A stretch of 64,000 bases of DNA from the NCBI RefSeq assembly GCF_000243235.1, contig NZ_JH594606.1, forward strand, positions 1,745,779 through 1,809,778, in the 5' to 3' direction. A model generated the notes under the pieces. That model ran no database searches. It worked only from the letters and a program-made list of their open reading frames with translations, and was not told the DNA's origin. Made by a program: the position numbers and the translations under genes. Positions within the stretch are counted from its first letter, which is position 1; every line of letters starts with the position of its first letter. The DNA comes from Gillisia limnaea DSM 15749. Its GTDB lineage: Bacteria > Bacteroidota > Bacteroidia > Flavobacteriales > Flavobacteriaceae. Positions 9,560-18,456 of this stretch are shown piece by piece.

Positions 9560-10031
9560 ATTTCCTAAATTTAATAATTAATAATTTTCAAATAAGCATC
9601 TCACATTCTACGGTTTCGTAAAATATTCAGATGGAAATCCAATCAAGAAGTTTGAGGAAACTAGTTGACTTTGGTTAAATCATAATTAATCAAAAGATTA
9701 TTCCTTAAAAAGGGGGGAGATACAATCTAAAACACAACAGCTTTAAACAATTTAGATCATCAAAAAAATGGGTGGGGTCAATATTTTCAGGCTTTTAAGT
9801 AGGGAAAGCCTGAGAATGGGGTGTTTAATAAAAATACACTGAAGTGTCTCTTAAATATAGAAAAAAAAAATCTAAAAACCAGTCCAATGAAGTAAAATTT
9901 TCCTTAAAAAAACACATTCTTTGGTTAACGGAATCCATCAACCGGGATTAAGCTCACGAGCTAAGGCGAAGGAAGAAATATCAAGAATTTTGATGTAATC
10001 CATCCGAGCGTTATGGGTGAGCATCATGAAA
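9560..10031. other. 472-bp gap without a secure gene; hairpin and a 29-codon ORF
   Basis: This is the longest gap in the middle of the cluster. It holds a perfect 8-bp inverted repeat (CAGGCTTT 9788-9795, AAAGCCTG 9805-9812, 9-nt loop) without a T-run. On the minus strand a 29-codon frame (9938-10027, start ATGATG, reading MMLTHNARMDYIKIL onward) begins 5 nt after the UDP-xylose synthase stop. It has no recognisable relatives by eye and could be a gene remnant. Together with the WcaJ stub next to it, the gap looks like the scar of a deletion or module exchange. Confidence 0.5.
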
Positions 10032-11003
10032 TTAATAGTTTCTAATCATTTTAGTTTTTTGACCAATTTTGAGTTCAGATTCAAAATACTCAATAGTTTT
10101 GGTCAATCCCTCGCTAAGCTGAACCTTTGGCTCCCAGTCATTCAGATATTTTTTTGCAAGTGAAATATCTGGTTGGCGTTGTTTGGGATCATCTTGTGGT
10201 AAAGGTTTAAATATGAGCTTAGAGGAAGAATTGGTGAGGTCAAGGATAGTTTCAGCTAGTTGTAGCATGGTGAATTCATTTTGATTCCCAAGATTTACAG
10301 GACCCGTAAAATCATTTTCGGTTCCCATCATTCGAAGCATCCCCTCAACCAGATCATCTACATATTGAAAGGAACGGGTTTGTTTTCCATTTCCAAAAAT
10401 GCTGATATCTTCCCCCTTTAAAGCCTGTACAATAAAATTTGAAACCACGCGTCCATCCCCGGGATTCATATTAGGTCCATAAGTATTAAAAATCCGTACT
10501 ATCTTAATATTTACGTTGTTTTGGTTGTGATAATCCATAAAGAGGGTCTCTGCACAGCGTTTTCCTTCATCATAACAGGATCTGGGACCAATTGGATTTA
10601 CATTTCCCCAATAACCTTCCGGTTGTGGATGGATTTCAGGATCACCGTAAATTTCGCTTGTACTGGCCTGTAGGATCTTTGCCTTCAAACGTTTCGCCAG
10701 TCCAAGCATATTGATGGCCCCCATAACCGATGTTTTAATTGTTTTTATAGGATTGTACTGGTAATGTACGGGCGAAGCGGGACAGGCAAGATTATAAATC
10801 TCATCAACCTCTATAAAATAGGGAGAAATTATATCATGTCTTACTAATTCAAAATAGGGGTAATGAGACAAATGGATAATATTTTGCTTTCTGCCGGTGA
10901 AATAATTATCAAGGCAAATAACTTCATTTCCTTCCTTCAAGAGCCTTTCGCAAAGATGTGAGCCAATAAAACCAGCTCCTCCGGTTACTAAAATTTTTTT
11001 CAT
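10032..11003 (-). CDS. UDP-glucuronate decarboxylase (UDP-xylose synthase)
   Basis: A 323-residue extended short-chain dehydrogenase that oxidises and decarboxylates UDP-glucuronate to UDP-xylose in the cytoplasm. The NAD-binding motif is [11 protein letters not shown] at the N terminus. The family-specific block [19 protein letters not shown], the [17 protein letters not shown] segment, the catalytic SCYDEGKR (Tyr-x3-Lys) and [18 protein letters not shown] are all present and match plant and bacterial UXS proteins closely. No UDP-glucose 6-dehydrogenase is in the window, so UDP-glucuronate must come from elsewhere. Xylose as a component of the exported glycan is inferred. Confidence 0.93.
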   Translation of the reverse strand: MKKILVTGGAGFIGSHLCERLLKEGNEVICLDNYFTGRKQNIIHLSHYPYFELVRHDIISPYFIEVDEIYNLACPASPVHYQYNPIKTIKTSVMGAINMLGLAKRLKAKILQASTSEIYGDPEIHPQPEGYWGNVNPIGPRSCYDEGKRCAETLFMDYHNQNNVNIKIVRIFNTYGPNMNPGDGRVVSNFIVQALKGEDISIFGNGKQTRSFQYVDDLVEGMLRMMGTENDFTGPVNLGNQNEFTMLQLAETILDLTNSSSKLIFKPLPQDDPKQRQPDISLAKKYLNDWEPKVQLSEGLTKTIEYFESELKIGQKTKMIRNY

Positions 11004-11150
11004 AAAACGATATTAAACAGATTTAATATTTAGACTTAGATGTACATTTTTTAATGGTGAATCATGGTGATCTATTGCTTACTTAGTTTTGAAACCCCGA
11101 TGAGAGGAATTAATAGAGGAAAATGGATAGAATATTTACTGATTCTAGTT

Positions 11151-12017
11151 TCAGGAAATAGTGATTTCAGATTCTTTAGTGGCATTTGAAATTGCTACGG
11201 TATTTTTTTTCCTTTTTAATCTTAACTCCCTCATTTTTATTTTTATCAAAAATTCATGGTAGCCCATATTAACACAATAAATGAATCCCGGAGTACCTTC
11301 CAGAAATCCACCATTAAATATGTAAGCATGGAGAAATCTCAATAGAGGCCAACCTGGAACATCGCTCAAGCGGGATTTTAGCGCCGGATTCCTTTGACTC
11401 GAATTTCGGTGGAATATGTGCTTGAAGGGTGGTCTTTTTTCAATCCGGTCACGTGCCTCAAGGGAAGAATACCTATTTTGTCTAGCTATCCACTGGGTCC
11501 ATCCTTTAGAAAAACTATAATGTAAATAGGGTTCTTTTATATATTCTATTTTACCTTTAACTTCCCCTTCCTTCTGGCCGTGACCGAAATCGGTGAATGT
11601 AGCTCGTCCTTTTTTTAGTACTCTCAACTGCCATTTTGGAAAATTATCACAGTTTTTTAGCCATGTATCATCCAACATCATTTTCCAACAGCAGTAAAAT
11701 CCAGCCACCCTTTGGTCAGCATTTTCTATGGCATATAAAATAGCATTTTCAAAAGGCGGTGTAACCACTTCATCTGCATCCAGAAATAAAATCCAGTCAT
11801 ATTTTAATTCCAGATTTTCCAAAGCATAATTCCTCTGCATTCCAAAGCTCGTAAACTTATTATAACTTACCCTTGCTCCAAAGTCCCGGGCAATTTTTAC
11901 GGTATCATCCGTACTCCCTGAATCAAGAACAAGTACATCGTCTGTCCACTGCAATGAGCTAAGACATTTTGGCAAATCCTGCTCTTCGTTTTTAGTAAGA
12001 ATTATAACTGAGACCAT
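11151..12017 (-). CDS. Family 2 glycosyltransferase, WaaE/KdtX type
   Basis: A 288-residue GT2 enzyme. The N terminus VSVIILTKNEEQDLPKCL, the LVLDSGSTDDTV block, the GMQRNYALE segment and the acidic WILFLDADEVV site are characteristic of the WaaE/KdtX branch, which adds a glucose-like sugar to lipopolysaccharide core or to exopolysaccharides. The C-terminal part has a conserved aromatic region (YLHYSFSKGWTQWIARQNRY) and a basic tail. It is separated from the acetyltransferase gene upstream by only 30 bp. The sugar transferred is not determinable here. Confidence 0.88.
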   Translation of the reverse strand: MVSVIILTKNEEQDLPKCLSSLQWTDDVLVLDSGSTDDTVKIARDFGARVSYNKFTSFGMQRNYALENLELKYDWILFLDADEVVTPPFENAILYAIENADQRVAGFYCCWKMMLDDTWLKNCDNFPKWQLRVLKKGRATFTDFGHGQKEGEVKGKIEYIKEPYLHYSFSKGWTQWIARQNRYSSLEARDRIEKRPPFKHIFHRNSSQRNPALKSRLSDVPGWPLLRFLHAYIFNGGFLEGTPGFIYCVNMGYHEFLIKIKMRELRLKRKKNTVAISNATKESEITIS

Positions 12018-12047
12018 AAATCAATTTTGTTAGAAATAAAAAATGTT

Positions 12048-12623
12048 CTATTCCTTTATTTGACGTTGTTTAATAAAGCATGCAGGATTTCCACCCACAA
12101 CTTCCCAGGCGGCTACATCCTTGAACACGGCGCTTCTGGCTCCTACAACGGCGCCCTCCCCAATTGATACTCCGGGAGCAATAAAAGCTGCAGCTGCAAT
12201 CCAAACCTGGTCTTTAATTTCTATGAATTTGACAATTAAAGGGAAATTGGAGATTGTGAAATCATGAGTTGAGGCACATAAATAGGTCTTTTGCGAAATA
12301 ACCGTATTGTTTCCTATGATTATTTTTCCCTGATTATAACAATCAACCCCAGGCCCCATGCTAGAATAGTCACCAATTTCTAAATTCCATGGTGCCCAGA
12401 TTTTTACACTGGCATAAATGTTTGCTTTATATCCCACCTTTGCTCCAAAAATCCTTAATACGCCAGCTCTCCAGCCATTAAACAAGTTTAAATTAAATGG
12501 CCGGAATAAAATCCAATAGCAGCCGTTCCATGTCATCCTCAGAATTTTATTTTTAAAACCAAAATCTGAATTATAAGTTGATAAATCAACTCTTACCTTT
12601 TTTGAAATTTTAACTGATAACAT
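12048..12623 (-). CDS. WcaF-like hexapeptide O-acetyltransferase
   Basis: A 191-residue left-handed beta-helix acyltransferase of the colanic-acid WcaF/WcaB type. The N terminus carries the family-typical KNKILRMTWNGCYWILFRP region, followed by imperfect hexapeptide repeats (IWAPWNLEIGDYSSMGPGV, IGNNTVISQKTYL) and the catalytic histidine region STHDF. It ends with GGNPACFIKQR, the usual end of these enzymes. It likely O-acetylates a sugar of the repeat unit. It lies 6 bp downstream of the GT4 gene and is probably co-translated with it. Confidence 0.9.
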   Translation of the reverse strand: MLSVKISKKVRVDLSTYNSDFGFKNKILRMTWNGCYWILFRPFNLNLFNGWRAGVLRIFGAKVGYKANIYASVKIWAPWNLEIGDYSSMGPGVDCYNQGKIIIGNNTVISQKTYLCASTHDFTISNFPLIVKFIEIKDQVWIAAAAFIAPGVSIGEGAVVGARSAVFKDVAAWEVVGGNPACFIKQRQIKE

Positions 12624-12629
12624 TTTCTA

Positions 12630-13763
12630 TTAATTATTTGTATATCTAAAGGAACCAACCTCTGTTGACACTATATTTTTGTAAAATTCAAAAGTTCTTT
12701 GAGCGACAGCCTGTATTCTGTATTTTCGTTGTACTAATCGTATTCCATTTTCTCCAAACTGAGCTCTGTCTTTTTGAGATAATGCCAATGCTTCTCTAAT
12801 AGTTTCCACCAATTTTGGAGCACTCAAATCAATCCACCAACCACATTTGTTCACCACTAATTCCTCCCAGGGGGTCCCTTGCGTTGTAATGACCGGCACA
12901 CCTGCTGCCAGAGCTTCAATTATTACAATTCCAAAATTTTCACTATAGGTTGGTAGAACAAAGAGATCTGCCTGTGCATAAAGTTTCCATTTTTCTTCAC
13001 CGTACACACCACCTACAAAATTAAAAAGGTGATCTACTTCTTTTTCAATACAAAGATTTTTAAGCTTGTTTATATAAGTTGCTTCACCCTCTCCTGCAAT
13101 GGTAATTTTCAGATTTGGATCGTTAAGAAAGTTAATTGCCTCAATTAAAATTTCAATTCCTTTTTTGGGATGTATTCGTGATAAGAAAAGAATATTTTTT
13201 TCAATTTCTTGGGTTCTAAAGTCGCTCTTTTGTATAACTTCAGATGCATCTATCCCATTTGGGATTATCATTGCCGGACAGGAAAATCCTAATTTTCTTA
13301 TTTGACTCAACTCTGCTGAAGCTGTAGCATGTAAATAATCCGCAGATTGTATAGCCTTTTTTTGATATAATGAAAGGGCTAATCTTTTCTTCAAATAATT
13401 TCGTTTTAAAATGTACGGCTCCAGCATCCCGTGGGGAGATAAAAGAACCTTTATTCTTTGGTTGATACATACCTTCTGAAATAGCCAGTTTTGTGGATCC
13501 CAAATTCCATTAATATGCGCCATATCTGGTTCTTCACTTATTAATATTTTTTCAAAATCTTTTTTGAGGGACCACCATCTTGATAAGCCTAAATCCAATT
13601 CATACACTTTCACGCCTTTTAATTCTAAAGGATTGGAAGTTCTTGATGTTACAACTACCAGATCTGCATACCTTATCAACTCTGCAGACAATAACTTAAT
13701 ATAGGTAGCAGTTCCACCGGTATTCTTATCAATGGAACCTATGAAATGAATTACTTTCATCAT
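12630..13763 (-). CDS. Family 4 glycosyltransferase
   Basis: A 377-residue retaining GT-B enzyme. The acceptor-side domain opens with HFIGSIDKNTGGTATYIKLL. The C-terminal nucleotide-sugar domain shows ILFLSRIHPKKGIEILIEA and the EX7E motif in YSENFGIVIIEALAAGVPVI. The start ATGATG overlaps the stop (TGA at 13760-13762) of an eroded upstream frame, which suggests it was once translationally coupled to a gene now lost. It precedes the WcaF-like gene closely. Donor and acceptor are unknown. Confidence 0.92.
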   Translation of the reverse strand: MMKVIHFIGSIDKNTGGTATYIKLLSAELIRYADLVVVTSRTSNPLELKGVKVYELDLGLSRWWSLKKDFEKILISEEPDMAHINGIWDPQNWLFQKVCINQRIKVLLSPHGMLEPYILKRNYLKKRLALSLYQKKAIQSADYLHATASAELSQIRKLGFSCPAMIIPNGIDASEVIQKSDFRTQEIEKNILFLSRIHPKKGIEILIEAINFLNDPNLKITIAGEGEATYINKLKNLCIEKEVDHLFNFVGGVYGEEKWKLYAQADLFVLPTYSENFGIVIIEALAAGVPVITTQGTPWEELVVNKCGWWIDLSAPKLVETIREALALSQKDRAQFGENGIRLVQRKYRIQAVAQRTFEFYKNIVSTEVGSFRYTNN

Positions 13764-13873
13764 ATTTCTTTTTTACCTTTCAATTCCAAGTAAGTCTTAT
13801 CTTCTAAAACATCCTTAGCCTTTTTCATATCACTGTTTGGGATGTTGTTGAAATCATACAATAGACCTAATTG
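13760..13873 (-). pseudogene. C-terminal remnant of an unidentified gene
   Basis: On the minus strand a frame from about 13873 to the TGA at 13760-13762 encodes a protein-like tail (YDFNNIPNSDMKKAKDVLED, then KTYLELKGKKEI) that ends inside the ATGATG start of the next gene, the classic coupled stop-start arrangement. Just upstream, a different frame gives KIVFTDYSHLNN before a stop, so the two pieces may belong to one gene broken by a frameshift. No start codon or full domain is present between the acyltransferase stop (13917) and this tail. The original function is not recognisable. The alternative is a chance open frame. Confidence 0.4.
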
Positions 13874-13916
13874 TTAAGGTGAGAATAATCGGTAAAAACA
13901 ATCTTAAAATGGGGCT

Positions 13917-14585
13917 TTAATATACAAATCCTTCCACCCGGGAAAAATATTTTGCAGATTTCGGAATATCCCTCAACGGTTGAGCTGGTACCCCTCCATA
14001 TAACTTCCATTTTTCGTGATATACCTTGTTAAGCATTGATTTTGCTCCAAGAACACAGTGGTTGGGTAAATTAGCACCACCTAAAATAACTGTATTAGTT
14101 CCAATAAAAGTATAATCTCCAATTATTATTGGCTTGCTATCCTGAATGTTCTCCAGAAGATCAATGGAATGGGTTAATATCTGTGTGTGATATCCTGCTA
14201 TGGTAGAAAAATTCCCAATTCTTATTAAATTTGTACAGTCCAGATGATGATGCTTTGTTATCGAGCTATTACTTCCTAACATTAAAACAGACGTCCGTGT
14301 GGTTTGATGCTGAAAATGCCTACTTGAGGTACCGGATGGAAAACCTGTTATCCAATTACTACGTCCAATACTGGAATTTTCCTCCATTTCTATTCTGTCC
14401 AAATGTATTGCAACAGTAAAATGATCTATTCTGGAATGGGCTTTCATAACTAATTCACGTGGAAATACCCAGCAAAATCCCAGCCTGCTGGTAGGGTGAA
14501 TATCATATCCAAACCATTTTATCAATGCTCTGCGCCTTAAATACCAGGGCATAAAAAACAGAAGAATTTTTTTTATTTTATCCAT
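13917..14585 (-). CDS. Hexapeptide-repeat acyltransferase
   Basis: A 222-residue protein with an N-terminal basic, hydrophobic stretch (KKILLFFMPWYLRRRALI) that may sit on the membrane. A left-handed beta-helix region follows: IRIGNFSTIAGYHTQILTHS, IIIGDYTFIGTNTVILGGA and CVLGAKSMLNKV. The HxxxH-like segment SITKHHHLDCTNL and the TIAGYHTQ histidine are candidates for the catalytic base. It ends with a YGGVPAQPLR region seen in many sugar O-acetyltransferases. It lies 9 bp downstream of a GT4 gene and probably acetylates the sugar that enzyme adds. The substrate is unknown. Confidence 0.85.
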   Translation of the reverse strand: MDKIKKILLFFMPWYLRRRALIKWFGYDIHPTSRLGFCWVFPRELVMKAHSRIDHFTVAIHLDRIEMEENSSIGRSNWITGFPSGTSSRHFQHQTTRTSVLMLGSNSSITKHHHLDCTNLIRIGNFSTIAGYHTQILTHSIDLLENIQDSKPIIIGDYTFIGTNTVILGGANLPNHCVLGAKSMLNKVYHEKWKLYGGVPAQPLRDIPKSAKYFSRVEGFVY

Positions 14586-14593
14586 ATCATAAA

Positions 14594-15736
14594 TTACTTC
14601 TTGTAAAGGCGAATGAAATCCTTTATAAGTTTTTGGCTTTCAAACCTTTTACAATTCTCAAAGCCAAGTGCTATGAGTTTTTTCTTATTTTTCTTTTGTA
14701 TTAGATTTATAAAACCTTCAGCAAATTCTCCAGGTTTATATGGATCTGCATAAATAGCTGCCTCTCCTCCTACTTCGTGCAGAGTTGGAATAGAGCTGGC
14801 CAATACCGCGGCTCCACATGCCTGGGCTTCTATTAATGGCCACCCGAATCCTTCAGAAAAGGAGGGAAAAATAAAAGCCTCACAAGAACTATATAATGCA
14901 ACAAGGGTGTGATGGTCTGGCCTAGGAACTGATTTTACGCGATTACAGATTCCATAATTTTTCGCATTTTTTGAAAAGTCCTCATCGAGAGGATCTCCTG
15001 CAAAACAAATATTCCCTTTCCATCTATCTCCCAACGAATTGACCATTTTTAAAAGTAAGCTTCTATTTTTTCTTGGGAGTCCGGATCCAACATGTAGAAT
15101 AAAAGATCCTTCAGGAAAGTTTATTGCATTCAAAAATTTTCTACTTTCATTTTTATCCATTGGCCAAAAATTCGAATTAAATGAGTTATGAATTACTCTC
15201 CAATTAGAGTTTGAACCATTTTCAACTCCACAGAGTTTTGCCAAATGTTCCATCGTATTATGAGATACCGCAGTTAATATTTTTGCCTTTTTTAAATTTT
15301 TTAAAATCCAGTTTTGAAGAATTTTCCCAGTTCTGGTAGCTCTACAATTGGCCTCTTCAAAGCCTAAAGCACCCTCAATAGCTAAGACATCGTGACAAGT
15401 AATTCCACTTCCGTTTTTTGGAAGAACTTTAAGATACATAGAATTGGAATGGTCGCAGATGTGGAAAAAGACATCTTCAACTTCATTTTTATTTTTCAAT
15501 TCTTGCAACACTTTTATCCTTAAAATTATAGGAAACACTAAATATTTATCGATATAACCTAACCATTTTAGCAATCCACCGGTTGTTATTTTATTGTGGG
15601 GCGCAAAAAATGATCTTGGTTGAATAATCTCTACCTGCACTTCATTGCTTATCAAGTTATCCCTAAGGGCAGTTAAATACCTGATCATACTTTCCTGACT
15701 GTCTCCCGGATAGTTGCCTATTAATATTATTTTCAT
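14594..15736 (-). CDS. Family 4 glycosyltransferase
   Basis: A 380-residue GT-B enzyme. The N terminus MKIILIGNYPGDSQESMIRY is the glycine-rich acceptor-domain loop. The C-terminal domain carries FILHVGSGLPRKNRSLLLKM and the EX7E signature FSEGFGWPLIEAQACGAAVL, which bind the donor nucleotide sugar. It is cytoplasmic or membrane-associated. Its stop lies 9 bp before the acyltransferase gene, so they form one transcription unit. The specific linkage made is not predictable from sequence. Confidence 0.92.
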   Translation of the reverse strand: MKIILIGNYPGDSQESMIRYLTALRDNLISNEVQVEIIQPRSFFAPHNKITTGGLLKWLGYIDKYLVFPIILRIKVLQELKNKNEVEDVFFHICDHSNSMYLKVLPKNGSGITCHDVLAIEGALGFEEANCRATRTGKILQNWILKNLKKAKILTAVSHNTMEHLAKLCGVENGSNSNWRVIHNSFNSNFWPMDKNESRKFLNAINFPEGSFILHVGSGLPRKNRSLLLKMVNSLGDRWKGNICFAGDPLDEDFSKNAKNYGICNRVKSVPRPDHHTLVALYSSCEAFIFPSFSEGFGWPLIEAQACGAAVLASSIPTLHEVGGEAAIYADPYKPGEFAEGFINLIQKKNKKKLIALGFENCKRFESQKLIKDFIRLYKK

Positions 15737-15847
15737 GATGATTGGCTAACAAATTTTTATTCATCCAAACCATATGAGTATTATCATTGAACAACTCAGG
15801 TTGAATATCTTCAATAGGTTAAAAAATGGTATCTTTTTTGAATAAAA

Positions 15848-17182
15848 TCATCGTTCATTTTTTTCACGGTGAGATGCTATTATCAATCCTCCTGCAAATA
15901 CACTAAAACCCAATGTGGTAGGTTGCGCCCACTGCCCCTGCAAAATCATAAACATACCAAAACTAAGCATCATCCATGGCAGCAAATTTCCTGTACTAAT
16001 TGAACTCCATGCTTTTCTAAGGAAATGAATAACCAGGCTAACTCGAATTAAAATAAGGATGACTCCCAATAATACTCCCAATTCTCCTACGATTCGCCCC
16101 CACTCTTCCTCGGCAACTAAAAATTTCTTGAAATCACCTACAAGGATCTTTGCCCCAACATTAGTACCCATGCCCATTCCCATTCCCCAGAATGGTAATC
16201 TTTCCTGAGTAAGAGCACCGTACATACCTCCCAGAAAGCGGTCGATAAATACCCCATCCAGACCTCCTTCTGTTTTATTGGCTGATGTAAATCGTTCTGA
16301 AAAAGCATGAGTTGCTGTTTCAAAAAAAGAAAAGCTTTTAATACCCAAAAATAATATCAATCCAGCACTAATAGTTATGGCAACTCTGCCAATTATTTTT
16401 GGTTTTTTTCTAAAGATTGCAATCATAAATACCATTGACACTGCTATTTCGAAAAGGACGGTCCTGCTAATGCTAAGAGGAATTGCTATTAATAAGGCTA
16501 GTGTAGAAAAGACCAATAAAATTTTAAATCCTTTAATAGTCTTAGGGGCAATCCAGAAATAGAATAAATATGCTGCGGTAAGACCATAAAAGAAAGCCAG
16601 GCCATTAGTAAAGGAAAATGTTCCGGGAACACGAAAAAAGCCTGCTGCTCCACTAAACCCGGAACCCTCTATATCACCTCCAATTCCGCGGTTAATAAAA
16701 GCATACTGTGGGCTAAAAAATTGAGCAGCAACCAATATGGTCATTCCAATATTAAGCCAGAGCATTACTTCCCCTACCTTAATTACGTCCTTTTTATTGA
16801 AAATTGCTCCTATTACAAAGATCAGCGGAAATTGCACAGCTGTTATTCTAAAGCCAAATATTCCCACTGTCAGGTTTCCATGACCTGTCAAAAGAGCCAA
16901 ACTCAGCGAGAGTATCGAAACCCACCACATAGCTTTTACAAATAAATTCGGCTTCCAGACGTTAGCATTAAATGCTTTAAACATAAGCCAAAGTGCCAAC
17001 GGATCCCGAATAAGCAATAAGGGTTCTGATAGACCCGGCAAAACCCATTTTCTCAAAGCACCTTCAAAGATCAAAAGAAAAAAATAAATCCATACCCCAT
17101 TTTTTAATATTGTGATATTGATTGGTTTTACTGCCTCCTGAATTACTTCATTTGAAGAGATGCTATTATATTGAATTCCCAT
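15848..17182 (-). CDS. Wzy-like polysaccharide polymerase (O-antigen ligase/polymerase family)
   Basis: A 444-residue integral membrane protein with about ten or more hydrophobic segments, beginning near residue 28 (NGVWIYFFLLIFEGALRKWV). A large hydrophilic loop in the second half (around TSANKTEGGLDGVFIDRFLG) corresponds to the periplasmic loop of Wzy/WaaL proteins, and arginines flanking it (LSISRTVLFEIAVSM, GGMYGALTQERLP) are family features. It should join lipid-linked repeat units on the periplasmic side. It is the only polymerase candidate in the cluster. Sequence conservation in this family is weak, so the call rests on topology and context. Confidence 0.85.
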   Translation of the reverse strand: MGIQYNSISSNEVIQEAVKPINITILKNGVWIYFFLLIFEGALRKWVLPGLSEPLLLIRDPLALWLMFKAFNANVWKPNLFVKAMWWVSILSLSLALLTGHGNLTVGIFGFRITAVQFPLIFVIGAIFNKKDVIKVGEVMLWLNIGMTILVAAQFFSPQYAFINRGIGGDIEGSGFSGAAGFFRVPGTFSFTNGLAFFYGLTAAYLFYFWIAPKTIKGFKILLVFSTLALLIAIPLSISRTVLFEIAVSMVFMIAIFRKKPKIIGRVAITISAGLILFLGIKSFSFFETATHAFSERFTSANKTEGGLDGVFIDRFLGGMYGALTQERLPFWGMGMGMGTNVGAKILVGDFKKFLVAEEEWGRIVGELGVLLGVILILIRVSLVIHFLRKAWSSISTGNLLPWMMLSFGMFMILQGQWAQPTTLGFSVFAGGLIIASHREKNER

Positions 17183-17205
17183 AAGAGTTTAGTGATCTTT
17201 TAATC

Positions 17206-18456
17206 TTATCCTCTCTGTAATGCTTCTGCAAGTTCGCGTCCATAAACTTCCCATGGTCTGCAGCGAGCAGTTTCCATAGCAGCTTTACCAGCTTCTTTAA
17301 TCACTAAGGGTTTTTCCAGAAGCTTCGATATGCATTCTACCAGGGCTTGGGTAGAACCAGCTTCCACCAACCAACCGTTTTCACCATCTCTTATAAGATC
17401 TGGTCCCGCAGTACGATCTGTAGTGATAACAGGTGTTCCCTGAGACATTGCCTCGGTGATAACCAATCCGAAACCTTCAAATAGGGATGGGAAGACTAAT
17501 AAATCATGGCTTCTCATTAGGCTCAGAATTTCTTTATGAGGAAGGCTTGGAAACCAGGTGTGGCCTGATAGGGCTTTGTTCAGTGCCTGACAATCACTTG
17601 TAACTTTACGGCCCACTATTGTTAAACTTACATGGGGTAAAAGTTTATCAACAGCTGTAAACAAATTTGCAATTCCCTTTCGCTGGGATAAGCCCCCTAC
17701 AAAGAGCAGTTTTAATGGTTTATGTATATTATATTCTTTCTCAATTTCATTTTTTAAAACGTCTGGGAAACCATAAGGTATAACAGAAATGGGAGCCAGT
17801 TGACCCGGGAAATCGTTTAATGTCCTGGCAGTAAAACTACTTGCAACAATTATTCTGTTCGCAAGCTCAAGTTCTTCATCTTTGGACGCCAATTTAACGA
17901 GAGAATCATTAAAAGTGGAAATAGTTGAGGCCCATTCCGGCCATTTTTTCAATTCGGGTTTTAGTAGTTTTCGGGCAGAACGCCAATAGCCAATAGGCAG
18001 ATCATAAAAACACTTTAAATCATGCTTTTTTGCCTCCCGAAATGAAAAAATTGCTCCATCTTCGTAGGAATAGACCGCATCAAAACGATTATTTTTTGGT
18101 CTGGAAATCCTTGCAGATACATACCTATCTAGGTCTCTATAAACGGCATCCATAGATAATTTACCGCTCTCCTGTTTCGTAATTGAGGAAAAGCCTCCTT
18201 TTAAGGCAATATTACGACCTATTTCCAACCAGGGCCTTGTATGGGTAACTGGCTTTAATAGTCCATCGAAACTTCTCCTGCCTATTATGTTAAAGGGTTT
18301 AAGCTTGCCTACCATATCTAAAATTGTGCCCGGAAATGAAGCAACTCCCGTATGAAACTCAGATAATATACCCGCTTTGTAGAAACCCAAAGCTGCCGCT
18401 CTGTTAAATTCATTACTCGTAGGATGTGACAAAATAATACGCATAGTACTTAGCAT
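17206..18456 (-). CDS. Family 4 glycosyltransferase
   Basis: A 416-residue GT-B enzyme with an N terminus (MRIILSHPTSNEFNRAAALG) typical of GT4 proteins from polysaccharide clusters. The donor domain shows LLFVGGLSQRKGIANLFTAV and the EX7E motif SLFEGFGLVITEAMSQGTPV. Two starts are possible: ATG at 18456, directly after the preceding stop, or the ATG four codons later at 18444, which fits the family start better. It is tightly packed between another glycosyltransferase and the polymerase gene. Confidence 0.92.
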   Translation of the reverse strand: MLSTMRIILSHPTSNEFNRAAALGFYKAGILSEFHTGVASFPGTILDMVGKLKPFNIIGRRSFDGLLKPVTHTRPWLEIGRNIALKGGFSSITKQESGKLSMDAVYRDLDRYVSARISRPKNNRFDAVYSYEDGAIFSFREAKKHDLKCFYDLPIGYWRSARKLLKPELKKWPEWASTISTFNDSLVKLASKDEELELANRIIVASSFTARTLNDFPGQLAPISVIPYGFPDVLKNEIEKEYNIHKPLKLLFVGGLSQRKGIANLFTAVDKLLPHVSLTIVGRKVTSDCQALNKALSGHTWFPSLPHKEILSLMRSHDLLVFPSLFEGFGLVITEAMSQGTPVITTDRTAGPDLIRDGENGWLVEAGSTQALVECISKLLEKPLVIKEAGKAAMETARCRPWEVYGRELAEALQRG

